NCBI GenBank assembly: GCA_964628195.1
Contig: CAZVPF010000022.1
Span: 1-41,759 of the forward strand
DNA length: 41,759 nt
Origin: CAZVPF01 sp964628195
GTDB taxonomy: Bacteria; Planctomycetota; Phycisphaerae; Sedimentisphaerales; Anaerohalosphaeraceae
Direction of reading: 5' to 3'
Both the position numbers and the translations under genes were made by a program. This document shows, piece after piece, positions 9,501 through 18,700 of this stretch (the first letter of the stretch is position 1; every line of letters starts with the position of its first letter). The notes under the pieces were generated by a model, which made no database searches, was not told the DNA's origin, and was given only the letters and a program-made list of their open reading frames with translations.

Positions 9501-10662
9501 AGCTGACGGTAAATCATACTGGGATGACCGGCCGCTAACAGGGTGGAACATAATGATAGGCGGCAGGTCTGCAGATGACCCGTGGGGGTTTGTCGGACAG
9601 ATAGACGAAGTTCGATGGACACCAAGCGTACTGGAGCCGACGAATTTTCTTTGCGGAACTTTAACTGTTCCCGAACAGGCGACGGCGCCTGAACCGGCAG
9701 ATAATTCCGGTAATGTTGACAGGGGTGCTGCCTGTTCATGGACACCTGGCGCAAGGGCAGAATCCCACGACATATATTTCGGCACAGCCTCACCGCCCGC
9801 TTACCAGGTTAATCAAACAGAATCTGTATATTCGCCGGGTGTGCTGGAGCCGTTTACTACTTATTACTGGAGAGTCGACGAAAGAAACGCAGCCGGGGTT
9901 ACAACAGGCCAAGAGTGGAGTTTCACAACTTCCGACCAACTTGTCATGCCGGTTATAGATACACTTGCTTACTGGGAGCTGAACACTGGCGGCAACTCGG
10001 CCATCGGCAGCTATGACATGACTGTAACACAAGGTCTTCCTTCTACGGACGGTACTAACTATGCAACGATAAACAATCCCGATATGACCACAGGGTGGAA
10101 CGGGTCAGACTCTTCGGCGGAAAATACTTCGAGTTTGTCTTTTGACGGCAATACTGCTATTACATACCAGGCGGCGGATGACACTTTCGCCTTTACCCGC
10201 AGTCAGCCGTTTACCTGCGAGGGATACGTAAGACCAACCGGCGGTTCGAGCAGCCTTCACGTTATATTCGGAAACCGTGACGGGGCAAGTGTATGGCAAG
10301 GCTGGTATCTGCGTTATAATGCAGGCACTCAGTCGCTGCTGATGTACCTTATGTATCACGATTCGGCAGGCGATCTTGTCGTGGGCGGAAGCGGAAACAG
10401 CATACCGTTTAACACGATGCATCATGTTGCGGTTGTTTGGGACCCTTCTGCCGGCATTGACGGAGTTATGACGGTTTATGTAGACGGCGAAGTTGATATG
10501 CAGATCGATGCAAAGGCCGTATGGGACGATACTCCAGTAGGAAAGAACTTTATGATAGGCGGCAGGAACACCAGCAGTGTCTGGGGTTTTGTCGGACAGA
10601 TAGATGAAGTAAGATGGAATGACAGGGCGCTCGAACCTTATGAGTTCCTTAACGCAAATTAA
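6577..10662 (+). CDS. Secreted multidomain protein: TIM-barrel-like putative glycosidase with dockerin and two LamG-like modules
   Basis: A frame is open from a TTG at 6541, but the ATG at 6577 directly starts a signal peptide (MKSMFSKSLVFTLFCCLVFC), so it is preferred; the product is 1361 aa. Numbering from 6541, residues about 50-560 look like an unclassified TIM-barrel hydrolase, with HATRLDWIYVRG, ELQVDDPTLNDD and the cysteine cluster CFCSYC. A Big_5-like Ig domain follows (about 565-655), then a dockerin-like pair (660-708: VGLGDFAMLADYW, ILDTIILGANWL). Two FN3-like plus LamG/concanavalin-like units come next (about 715-1035 and 1050-1370), both ending FVGQIDEVRW. LamG-type modules usually bind glycans. 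Only 47 bp separate it from the PEP-CTERM gene, without a terminator, so the two are probably co-transcribed. Substrate and catalytic residues are unproven. Confidence 0.82.
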   Translation: MKSMFSKSLVFTLFCCLVFCPFSSQGQTLSEMAVSGYDRPDWAPKYSDVCFSSRWPRGEDYRDVEKWWGTIGTPDERPFDTIEILKMYHATRLDWIYVRGLDEIAFLPKVRALGVNISAAQTANLADDYGGTGSKLTGRVLNSDGSFNLDHFNSPRGCVFNEDFKSIFLREMELRIDAGANELQVDDPTLNDDSHCFCSYCMGVKDGFEATTEFYTWLHGQLDSYYQQTYGVSKFPIHGNNTSRSRYTDSYFKDQVDYRLDYGLGECDWKYLSAQHLHNVALLSRTYEGGDRAQIITAPGKPMEDKDIVWYRALTRRHIATCYAQGMHAIAPFDRFDCAPPGAGDEVQNTRYFGHPQYYADLYGFARGIAIYLDDYEWAWDYGKTPKAIEYETGPYSDTWGTTPGTDEPVVAVDDGIAVVIRAKPGANDEPVAIHLVEWDNPNSFNITLRNDKFFGESTDNLRLTLLETLDNYNPYDFEMTWANLNYTYYVQSTVLPGSYSSGQTSVTIPPISPWAVLMVSKGKTTALELYDSPRWQQLRDEAPSVAEASSPADNIITNPRQPIVLEFDKSLNTSTVNSSNIIVKNEDNGEIISGSWSIIGTLAIFNPSTAYKKGTISVQLTTNVQRSNGVPCLKQIFYYDFDINVSDVNLDEFVGLGDFAMLADYWQQSSTVADMSGDNYVSILDTIILGANWLTCYTPDADPELPGDGSKWVSLTPTFQWQPIADEYDIYIGTDRDAVANAGLASQQYVVTTSSTTWKPSQPFLMDTEYFWRVDSVGTKCLAKGAVRSFTTTNDKTLVYWELDGNGEAATGNMKLIEHQGSLVEDTTNYASIDNPDPTQPWHGADSSAVNASSLSFDGQTVIQHSNGDSPFQFKRNNPFTVEAYVRPTGGSDSTVILGTRDGSSFWRGWYLRYDTASQRINLYHVHIFGSSNYYSATNVVPMNEMKHVALVWDPDTGTDGQIRIYVDGNNVLTADGKSYWDDRPLTGWNIMIGGRSADDPWGFVGQIDEVRWTPSVLEPTNFLCGTLTVPEQATAPEPADNSGNVDRGAACSWTPGARAESHDIYFGTASPPAYQVNQTESVYSPGVLEPFTTYYWRVDERNAAGVTTGQEWSFTTSDQLVMPVIDTLAYWELNTGGNSAIGSYDMTVTQGLPSTDGTNYATINNPDMTTGWNGSDSSAENTSSLSFDGNTAITYQAADDTFAFTRSQPFTCEGYVRPTGGSSSLHVIFGNRDGASVWQGWYLRYNAGTQSLLMYLMYHDSAGDLVVGGSGNSIPFNTMHHVAVVWDPSAGIDGVMTVYVDGEVDMQIDAKAVWDDTPVGKNFMIGGRNTSSVWGFVGQIDEVRWNDRALEPYEFLNAN

Positions 10663-10709
10663 AATGAAGTAAGTAACTATTTTTTTATTAACCTTTTTTG
10701 GAGGTAAGA

Positions 10710-11591
10710 ATGATGAAGAAAATTGCAACGTATTGTTTGGTGTTGGCACTGTTTGCCGGTTTTGCAAACGCTGGTATCACCCAGAATTTTGGAGTCGGAG
10801 GCAATCCTTATATGCCTATCGACACCCCAGGCGCAGGAGGTGAAAGACTTGCACCCCTTGCTTCTCAAGGTGAATTTTTCGATGTTACACCAACTGGTTA
10901 TTCCTGGGGCGGTTATATGGACCGCGGTTATCAAATCGAGATCGACCAATTTGCCCGCGGCGGTGTTACATTCGACGAACTCGTCTTTAAGCAAAATTCC
11001 AATGACAGTTATGCCTACACCATCTTTGACTCAACCGGCGGCAACAGTCCGGACCAGAACGTAGACCTCAGCGGCCCTGCTGCTAATATCCACCTGAAAG
11101 TATCGGATATATGGCATGGCTTTATGGGCGGCGGCGACAACGGTTCCGGCCTTCCGGGCCTTGAAAGTGAACTAAGGGCAACTGTGCTGCGGGCTATGGT
11201 TCGTGATGGTAACGGAGACTGGTATGTTTCCGACCTGTTTTGCCCAATAGCTATCGAGGCGCCGGGCAATGTTGATGGGTATTATGACGGGACGGTTTTT
11301 GAGTACACCTATATGCTTGCAGGGCAGGACTGGTATTCCGTTGACACGGCTGTAAGCGATAATCTTAACCTTCTTGCTGCGGGTGATGAACTTGCACTTT
11401 CTTATTCTGCAACCGCAGGTTCGCCGGATCTTTCTGCTGTAACGGGCGGCGGCATCTTTGTATGGAATGCTTATGAAACTGCAAACGGTCAGTTCGCAAT
11501 GACCGAGATACAGTGGAACGACGTCCCGGAACCCGCAACTATGATGCTTCTTGGACTTGGTTCGCTCTCACTTATCAGGCGTAAAAAGTAG
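10710..11591 (+). CDS. PEP-CTERM protein with the same unrecognised domain as the 828-aa protein
   Basis: The ATG at 10710 (or the next codon, 10713) is chosen over an upstream TTG because GGAGG lies at 10700-10704. A signal peptide (KKIATYCLVLALFAGFANA) leads into one copy of the domain seen twice in the 828-aa protein. Shared blocks are FDVTPTGYSWGGYMDRG, GGVTFDELVFKQN, DSYAYTI, SDIWHG, NGSGL, RATVLRAMVRDGNGDW and SDLFCP. It ends with VPEPATMMLLGLGSLSLIRR, a PEP-CTERM signal: VPEP, hydrophobic helix, basic tail. Such tails are cut by an exosortase during transfer to the cell surface or matrix. No exosortase gene is in this window. The same ectodomain therefore appears with two different C-terminal fates in one locus. 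Confidence 0.9.
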   Translation: MMKKIATYCLVLALFAGFANAGITQNFGVGGNPYMPIDTPGAGGERLAPLASQGEFFDVTPTGYSWGGYMDRGYQIEIDQFARGGVTFDELVFKQNSNDSYAYTIFDSTGGNSPDQNVDLSGPAANIHLKVSDIWHGFMGGGDNGSGLPGLESELRATVLRAMVRDGNGDWYVSDLFCPIAIEAPGNVDGYYDGTVFEYTYMLAGQDWYSVDTAVSDNLNLLAAGDELALSYSATAGSPDLSAVTGGGIFVWNAYETANGQFAMTEIQWNDVPEPATMMLLGLGSLSLIRRKK

Positions 11592-11611
11592 TTCAGCGTT
11601 GAATAAGTATT

Positions 11612-11678
11612 GTTAACCTCATTCACTTGTTTTGAAACAGGTGTATTGTCTGTTGGTTAACAGCGTTATCAGGATAAC
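11612..11678. repeat. Cluster of inverted repeats downstream of the PEP-CTERM gene
   Basis: GTTAACC (11612-11618) pairs with GGTTAAC (11655-11661). Inside it CACTTGTTT (11624-11632) pairs with AAACAGGTG (11635-11643). Next to it GTTATC-AG-GATAAC lies at 11665-11678. These nested and adjacent hairpins come directly before the terminator at 11680 and may protect the mRNA 3' end. Confidence 0.5.
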
Positions 11679-11679
11679 A

Positions 11680-11708
11680 AAGCCCGGCACATATCGCCGG
11701 GCTTTTTT
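11680..11708 (+). terminator. Rho-independent terminator after the PEP-CTERM gene
   Basis: AAGCCCGGC, a 7-base loop, GCCGGGCTT within a run of six T residues. This is a strong intrinsic terminator for the transcript of the 1373-aa and 297-aa genes. Confidence 0.85.
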
Positions 11709-11932
11709 AGTGGGCCCGAACCCAAAGAAAGGATTAAAGACGGATACTCGCAGCTATTTAACGATTACTTATAATTGCCAGTCAATTTAGGGAATCAGGA
11801 GCTTTGTTTTTACTACGCTGCACTTATTCATATCTTTGGTCGAATGTCCGCCGGTGAGGGTGTACAGGAATCAGCCCACTGAATTGCCGCTAAATACCCG
11901 CTCATCTCTAACAAGGCGGGGATGGTTACATC
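11709..11932. other. Intergenic stretch without a recognised gene
   Basis: The 397-bp gap between the PEP-CTERM gene and the 769-aa gene holds the hairpins and terminator to its left and a promoter to its right. In between I see no ORF with a ribosome site and no RNA family. One weak inverted repeat, CCCGC with GCGGG around 11897-11920, sits just before the promoter. Confidence 0.5.
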
Positions 11933-11961
11933 TTGACTTAAAACTGCATTTATGTTAATAT
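11933..11961 (+). promoter_or_regulatory. Promoter of the GxGYxYP-like gene
   Basis: TTGACT, a 17-bp spacer and TAATAT, ending 27 bp before the ATG at 11989. Spacing and boxes fit a sigma-70-type promoter, and the position implies a short leader. The same TAATAT -10 is used before the 475-aa secreted protein. Confidence 0.65.
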
Positions 11962-11988
11962 AGGTAAAAACTTTATTAGGGCAAAAAT

Positions 11989-14298
11989 ATGACTAAACGA
12001 TTCAAGTTATTTGTTCTGAATGTCATTACTGTGATTTGTGTTATTGTATGCTGTCAGGCTTTCAGCAGTGAAGTGGGTGATATTACCGGCGAGGGAAAAG
12101 TTGACAGCGTTGATCTTGCATTGATGGGTCAAAACTGGCTTGATTATGGGACCAGCCAATCGGGTGATTTCAGCGGGCGATACGGCATACCGGACGGGTT
12201 TATTAATCTTTATGACTTCAGCGCCCTGGCCGGAAACTGGCAAAGCCCGATATTTTACTGCTATGATTCCGAAGTGGGCGGCAATTACGAAATGACACTG
12301 CGGACATTTGCTGGAATAGTCAACAGGCACAGGCCGAGATTGTACGTTATCGAGGATATATGGGATCAGATGATTCTTGACAATCTCCGCAGCAAGTACA
12401 CTCAATACAGCTTTGTGCATTTGACCGGCGGCACTCGCACCGAAACACGGCAGGCGGTGTTCAATAACCCCATGCTAAAGTCGCTGTGCAGCGAGATGAT
12501 AGTTTATGACAAAGATGACAGCGACCTTGCCATTCTTTGCGCTGTAACCGAGGCCGGGCGATACGGTGCTTGCATAGTCGAGGAAGCTGAGTTAAGCGAA
12601 ATGCTCTCGCTGGGTTTTACGGTCAAATACGACCGGCGAAACTACCCTTCCTGGAGCAGTAATCAGCTTTGCCAGAGCTGGGCCCTTGGGCAGATAACGA
12701 ATTATCCATCTGTCTATGCAAACGATATTTTCGGAATGGGCGATGATGCGTTTCGGGATGTCCAGAAAATCCGGGGCGTCGATTATATGGTGCAAAAGAA
12801 AATGCTCGTGTTCCTGCTGGATGCGTCAAACGTTCACGGCACCAACACATGGCCAACACAGGCACAGATACTCTCCCTGTTCCCGACAAACAGCATATCC
12901 TACGGCTGGTGGTCCTCCGAGGGACCGGACGTAACAGCCCTTACACAGTACAGGCACACCGCAATGGGCCACGGCAATAACGTGTCCTTTCTTTCGCAAT
13001 TTGAGGGCCCGGCACAATATGCCCAGCAGCTTCCCGTCACGGTGGGTGTTTATAATTCTTCGAGAAAATACTGTTTTATCAGCTTTTCACAGGGAGACGC
13101 GCTCGGTTTCTGTCAATGGCACAATCTTTTCCACTGGACCGAGTACAGCCAGTATCAGCCGGACAAGCTGATACGGGAACTGTATGAATTCGGCATGATG
13201 CACACTCCGCTGCAGGTTGATCACCAGCCGCCCATAATTTCACATTACTACGAAACCCAGGCGGACTTCGGGCTTAAAAATGTGCTGTTCACAGGCAAAG
13301 GATTCGGCTTTAACAAGCCTTCTGTACTTTACAGCAACAATCAGCTGCCCGCATGGTGCAGAAAGGCTTCGGATTATATGTCCGCAGGCGACCTGCATGA
13401 TATGATGATCGCCGATGCAGATATAACCGACAACCTGAATGTCTATGCCAATATTATCAAGAACACGCCCTCTTCGGACGGCTGGGTGCTCCGTTCGCTG
13501 ATAACCAAGAACGGGCTTGATTCTTCGGGCAGCCTTGACGATCCGCCTGCGGTTATTTACAACACGCCGGTTTTCGGCGATCCCGTAAGAAACAGTGATG
13601 ACGGCAATGGCGATATGGATGTAGCAGCAACTGCCAACGATATATACACTTCCATGCAGAATCGTCAATTTTTCTGGGTTTTTCTTAATCATTCAACTAC
13701 AGCAAGGCGTTTTGAGCAACTGATGAACGTACTGAACACAGACGCGCGTTTCAGCGACCTGTCGGTGATGCATCCGGACAAGTTCATAAAGATATTCAGG
13801 AAACATTCCGGCTGCGGGGTCTTCCCTACCCGTATCCTTGAGGATGCTTTTGTTAAACAGGACGCACCTGCCAATAACTTCGGGGCAAGTGACGTACTTC
13901 GTGTCCGCAGCGCAAAGAGCAGCATGCAGATCAACTCCTATCTGAAATTCGCGGTGGACAACTCAGGCGGCACAACCGCTGTCAGTTCGGCGAAGCTCAG
14001 GGTAAAAATCGAGGATAAAGACATCAACGGAATAACGGTAAGAGCGGTGCCGGATAACAACTGGTCACAGGATACGATCACCTATAACACCCAGCCTGCT
14101 GTTGGAGATGTACTTGACCAGCAAGGCGGACTTATCGCAGGGACATGGGTTGAGTTCGATGTCAGCAGCTTTGTAACTGCCGCCCCGGGGGTTTATTCAT
14201 TTATTCTAAAGACTGCCCAGGATGACATATCACTCGATATACACAGCAGCGAAGCATCCGACTTTGCGGATGTTCCAACACTTATATGTGATTTTTGA
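11989..14298 (+). CDS. Secreted GxGYxYP-like protein with N-terminal dockerin and C-terminal CBM96-like (DNRLRE) domain
   Basis: 769 aa. A signal peptide (about 1-27) is followed at once by a two-repeat dockerin-like region (GDITGEGKVDSVDLALMGQN and PDGFINLYDFSALAGNW). Residues about 95-600 resemble the GxGYxYP putative glycoside hydrolase family: LRTFAGIVNRHRPRLYVI as the N-domain start, SFSQGDALGFCQWH, and GKGFGFNKP in place of the signature. Residues about 620-769 match the CBM96/DNRLRE pattern (EDAFVKQDAPANNFGASDVL, then SYLKFAV, TITYNTQPAVGD and WVEFDVSSFV). Most dockerins of this kind are C-terminal, so the N-terminal placing is notable. It is probably extracellular and acts on or binds polysaccharide. 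The GxGYxYP assignment is by motif only. Confidence 0.75.
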   Translation: MTKRFKLFVLNVITVICVIVCCQAFSSEVGDITGEGKVDSVDLALMGQNWLDYGTSQSGDFSGRYGIPDGFINLYDFSALAGNWQSPIFYCYDSEVGGNYEMTLRTFAGIVNRHRPRLYVIEDIWDQMILDNLRSKYTQYSFVHLTGGTRTETRQAVFNNPMLKSLCSEMIVYDKDDSDLAILCAVTEAGRYGACIVEEAELSEMLSLGFTVKYDRRNYPSWSSNQLCQSWALGQITNYPSVYANDIFGMGDDAFRDVQKIRGVDYMVQKKMLVFLLDASNVHGTNTWPTQAQILSLFPTNSISYGWWSSEGPDVTALTQYRHTAMGHGNNVSFLSQFEGPAQYAQQLPVTVGVYNSSRKYCFISFSQGDALGFCQWHNLFHWTEYSQYQPDKLIRELYEFGMMHTPLQVDHQPPIISHYYETQADFGLKNVLFTGKGFGFNKPSVLYSNNQLPAWCRKASDYMSAGDLHDMMIADADITDNLNVYANIIKNTPSSDGWVLRSLITKNGLDSSGSLDDPPAVIYNTPVFGDPVRNSDDGNGDMDVAATANDIYTSMQNRQFFWVFLNHSTTARRFEQLMNVLNTDARFSDLSVMHPDKFIKIFRKHSGCGVFPTRILEDAFVKQDAPANNFGASDVLRVRSAKSSMQINSYLKFAVDNSGGTTAVSSAKLRVKIEDKDINGITVRAVPDNNWSQDTITYNTQPAVGDVLDQQGGLIAGTWVEFDVSSFVTAAPGVYSFILKTAQDDISLDIHSSEASDFADVPTLICDF

Positions 14299-14328
14299 GA
14301 GTCCTGAAGCTGGAGCACAAGGATTTCG

Positions 14329-14357
14329 TTTACAAACAATGACATTTTGCGTATATT
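14329..14357 (+). promoter_or_regulatory. Promoter candidate for purD
   Basis: TTTACA, 17 bp, TATATT, ending 43 bp before the purD ATG. It fits sigma-70 spacing and separates the housekeeping purD unit from the accessory locus to its left. Confidence 0.5.
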
Positions 14358-14400
14358 ATACGTGTTCTTGAAATTTACAGTTTAAATTAGAGGGATCGAA

Positions 14401-15675
14401 ATGAACGTAATGCTGGTCGGAAGCGGGGGCAGAGAGCACGTAATTGCATGGAAGCTCTCAAAATCGAAAAAAGTCAAAAAGCTGTTTATCGCCCCGGGAA
14501 ACCCCGGAACTGCTCAGTGCGGCATAAATATTGACATATCCGTCAACGATATCCCGGCGTTGGTAGATTACGCAAAGGCCAACCACGTGGACCTGGCGGT
14601 AATAGGGCCAGAGGACCCGCTTTCCGCCGGTGCGGTCGATGCCTTCGAGGCTGCCGGAATCAAGGCGTTCGGGCCGAACAAAGAGGCGGCAATGCTCGAA
14701 GGGGACAAAGCTTTCGCAAAGCAGATCATGAGGAGCAACTCGATACCCACCGCAGAAAGCAGAATATTCGACCAGTATGAGGACGCTAAGGCATATATCG
14801 CTTCACGCGACGAGGCGGTTGTCGTCAAGGCCGCGGGCCTTGCAAAGGGAAAGGGAGTGTTCGTCTGCGAAGAACCCTCGGATGCGATAATCGCCGCAGA
14901 AAAGATTATGGTCGACAAAATATTCGGCCCGGCTGGTGACAAAATAATTGTTGAGGACAAGCTGCTCGGTCAGGAGGCGTCAATCCTTGCTTTTGTGGAC
15001 AGCCGTAATATCTACGTTATGGAAACATCCCAGGACCACAAGCCGATAGGCGACGGGGACACCGGGCCCAACACCGGGGGTATGGGCGCATACTGCCCGG
15101 CGCCGCTGGTGACTGAAAACCTGATGGACCAGATCGTAAAAGAGATACTCGTTCCGACCGTAGACGGGATGAACCGAAACGGCACTCCATATAAAGGGGT
15201 ACTCTATGCGGGGTTAATGATGACCCAGGGGGGGCCGAGGGTGCTCGAATACAACGTAAGATTCGGCGATCCAGAGGCCCAGCCGGTCCTGTTTAGACTG
15301 AAAAGCGACTTGCTCGAGGTGATGCTGGCTGTGTGTGACGGAAGGCTAAGCGAAGTGAGCCTCGAATGGGACCCCCGCCCCGCGGTATGCGTGGTCATGG
15401 CTTCGGGCGGGTATCCCGACGAGTATGAAAAAGGCAAGGTGATAACGGGAATCGAAGAGGCCAGCGCGATGGATGACGTAATGGTATTTCATGCCGGAAC
15501 CGCTAAAAACGGCACGGATACAGTTACAGCCGGCGGGCGGGTGCTGGGAGTGACCGCTATGGGCGACGATATCCCTGCTGCACAGAAGAATGCGTACGCG
15601 GCAACGGAAAAAATTCATTTTGATAATGCGTATTATCGAAAGGACATTGCCGATAAAGCAGTTAAGAAGCGTTAA
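14401..15675 (+). CDS. purD: Phosphoribosylamine-glycine ligase (GAR synthetase)
   Basis: This enzyme joins 5-phosphoribosylamine and glycine with ATP, the second step of purine synthesis, in the cytoplasm. The 424-aa length is typical. The start MNVMLVGSGGREHVIAWKL is the N-domain with the GGREH loop. The ATP-grasp core shows VVKAAGLAKGKGV and GDTGPNTGGMGAY, and metal/ATP residues lie around LEYNVRFGDPEAQ. The C-domain has VCVVMASGGYP. GAGGG precedes the ATG. The next gene follows after about 36 bp on the same strand without a terminator, so an AsmA-like protein may share its transcript, an unusual pairing. Confidence 0.97.
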   Translation: MNVMLVGSGGREHVIAWKLSKSKKVKKLFIAPGNPGTAQCGINIDISVNDIPALVDYAKANHVDLAVIGPEDPLSAGAVDAFEAAGIKAFGPNKEAAMLEGDKAFAKQIMRSNSIPTAESRIFDQYEDAKAYIASRDEAVVVKAAGLAKGKGVFVCEEPSDAIIAAEKIMVDKIFGPAGDKIIVEDKLLGQEASILAFVDSRNIYVMETSQDHKPIGDGDTGPNTGGMGAYCPAPLVTENLMDQIVKEILVPTVDGMNRNGTPYKGVLYAGLMMTQGGPRVLEYNVRFGDPEAQPVLFRLKSDLLEVMLAVCDGRLSEVSLEWDPRPAVCVVMASGGYPDEYEKGKVITGIEEASAMDDVMVFHAGTAKNGTDTVTAGGRVLGVTAMGDDIPAAQKNAYAATEKIHFDNAYYRKDIADKAVKKR

Positions 15676-15711
15676 AGTGTCGAAAGTTATCCCGTTTTGC
15701 CGGGCAATCAA

Positions 15712-18700
15712 ATGAAGCAGTATTTCATGGTAAGAAGAAAGTTTCTCAGGGCTTTGCTTATAAGCCTGATAGTCATTTTCTCACTTGTAATCATTTATAA
15801 GCATATCGGTAATACGATTTTAAGGCCGATCGTAATTGGCCAGATCGAGCAAATAACAGGAACGACCGCACAGATCAGCAATATCAAGTTCGAGATAACC
15901 GGAACTGTAACGGTAAATTATCTCGGTATCGGCGACGGCGGCCCGGACAACAAGGAACAGAATCTTTTTAACGCAAGAGAATTGAAGTTCTATTTTTCGC
16001 CGATGTCGCTGCTGCTATTCAACCCGCAGATAAAAAGAGTCAGCGTTTCCGATTTCTTCCTCAAACTGCTTTATGATCACGATGCGAAAAAGTGGAATTT
16101 TGAGTCTTTCGACGTAAAGGCCTCGCCGCCGAAAAAGCTTGAAATACCAATATTCCGACTTGAAAGAGGGATAATCAAGTACAGCGAGCTTGAAAACGGT
16201 ATCGTTGAAGATGTCGTGGTCGCAGGTGTGAACGGCCAGTTCGCCCATGTCGGTGCGGGACGCAGCAGCTATGGATTTACGCTTATAGCCGACGAGCGAA
16301 TGGGCTTTAGCGGAAGTCATATTAACGGGGTTTGGAATATCGGCAAAGAAGGTAAATTCGAGATACATGACAGCACCATTTCGATGAAAAACTCTCCTAT
16401 CCTCGGCAATAACTGGAACATTCGGAATTTTAATTTCTGGTGCGATTACACCAGTAACGCGATAGACATACGTAATTTTTCGTTTGACTTCGGAGAAAAT
16501 ACACACGTTGATATCACCGGGTCCGTAGAAGATTATTTTGAGGACCCGCTTTTTAATATTCAACTGACGGCAAACGAAGTGTTCCTTACCGATACGATGA
16601 CAAAAGACGCGCTTGTCTACGGACCGGAAAACATGGATATCATAAACCCCGACTTGCGCGGGTTTCTAAACCAGTACCACCCCATCGGCTGGGGCGATGT
16701 GGATATCAAGGTCGATCTTCGCATGAGCGAGCTTGAAAAGAGCAAATGGCGAGGCAGGATCGAATGCAGGGACGTAACAATGGTGGACCGCAAGTTTCCG
16801 TATACGATAGAAAACCTGCACGGGCTGCTTGAAGTTACCGAAAAGGGCTCTGTTTTTGAGGACCTGGACTGCAGCCACAATAACGTTGATCTCAATATCA
16901 GCGGTTTCGCGTTCGGCGGCGGTGAAATGCTCGATATGGATGTCACTGTTTCAAGTGACAATATGATGCTTGACGAGGACCTGTTTCTTGCCCTCGATGA
17001 AAATCAGAAGGAACTGTGGTGGGTGTTTTCTCCGTCGGGAATGGTAAGCATCAATTACCGCACAGTGAAAAAGCCCGGTATTAAAAAGCAGGACCGTCTT
17101 GAAGTCGAACTAAAGGGCACCGATGCGATATACCAGCACTTTAGATACCCTTTGACCGACCTGAGAGGACGGCTTGAAATGGAGCCTAACCTTATAGTCC
17201 TTAAAGATGTGGTATCAAGTTACAAGCACCCCGACGGCGATTATTCCGTCTCCCTCAACGGAAGGATAAGCGATATTGAATCGGCCCAGCCGCTTTTTAA
17301 CATGGTTATCGACACCGACAACTTGCCGATAGACCAGAAACTTATGGATGCGATGCCGCCTGAATACCGCGACTTTTACCGCTATTTTGACGTTGACGCA
17401 CGCACCGACTCTACAGTCAAGGTATTTCCAAATGCCGCGGGAAGGCGCGCCGTGGAATACATCGCCGATGTAACGGTGCGGGGAGGCAGCCTGTTCTACG
17501 AGAAACTGCCCCTGCCGCTTACGGATGTAAACGTCGATGCGGTTTTGACACCGGACCTTGTGAAACTCGAACGAGTCACCGGGAAAAGCGGGCCTGGAAG
17601 TATTTCACTTAGCGGCAGCATCTGGCCGGTCAATGAATATAACACGAAACCCGGTTTTTGTATCTCCGCCAATGCCAAATCCCTGCCGCTGAAAAAGGAT
17701 TTGCTCTGGGCGTTGACCAAATCCGGTTCGAGCATTTACTCCAAGCTTCATGCCGGCGGCAATGTGGACGTCCAAGCTAACCTGAACATTAACTCAAAAT
17801 CCGACCGCTGCGAGCCGTATAAAATTGAAGTGACATGCCTTAACAATACCCTTGTTCACGATCGCTTTCCCTACAAAGTTGAGAACATAACAGGCAGAAT
17901 AGACATCACACCCGACCTGATCGAACTGAAGGACATCAAATCCATGTCAGGACAAACAGGACCGGAAGTTGAGCTTGACGGACGAATAATTATGGACGGC
18001 AATGATATTGACTCAGCTTCCTTTGCACTTGAAATGGCAAAGCTCAACCTTGACGATAAAATGCAGGCAGCCTTTGAAAAAGCCGATCTCGATTTCTATA
18101 AAACCCTGTCCCCCTCCGGCACAGTGGATGTAAGCCTAAAAAAGCTGGATATTATATCCGGGGAAGATAAGAATATTGCGATTGACTGCGAGGGAACTGT
18201 TTCTTTTGATGACTGTGCCTTCGGAGACACTGATGAAATCAGCGGGCTGACCGCTGAAATTATAGGCAGCGGCACTTATGTATTAAGCAATGGCATTGAA
18301 GATGCGGCGGTCAATGTCAAAGTTGAGACGGTAAGACTTATGAAAAATTTGGTAACGGACCTTACCGGCAGCTTTGAGTATTATCCTGACGCAAAAATAT
18401 TTCATTCGGAGGACTTTTACGGCAAGACATACGGGGGTAATGTCTTTGCACGCGCCGAAATGATCGACCTTGGCAAAGAAAAGAAAAATTATATCCTCGA
18501 AGTCGCGATAGACAGGCTTGATCTTGAAAGCGCATTCGAAGACCGCGCCGCTGACTCTTCAGAGTTAAAGGGCTATGCGACCGGTTATATGAACGGAATG
18601 CTCTCGATGTCGGGCAACCTCGCCGAAAAACCCCTCGGTTCGGGAAGGTTCAATGCGGTATTCCACGATGTTACGCTGGGCGAGAGAACACTGCCGGCAA

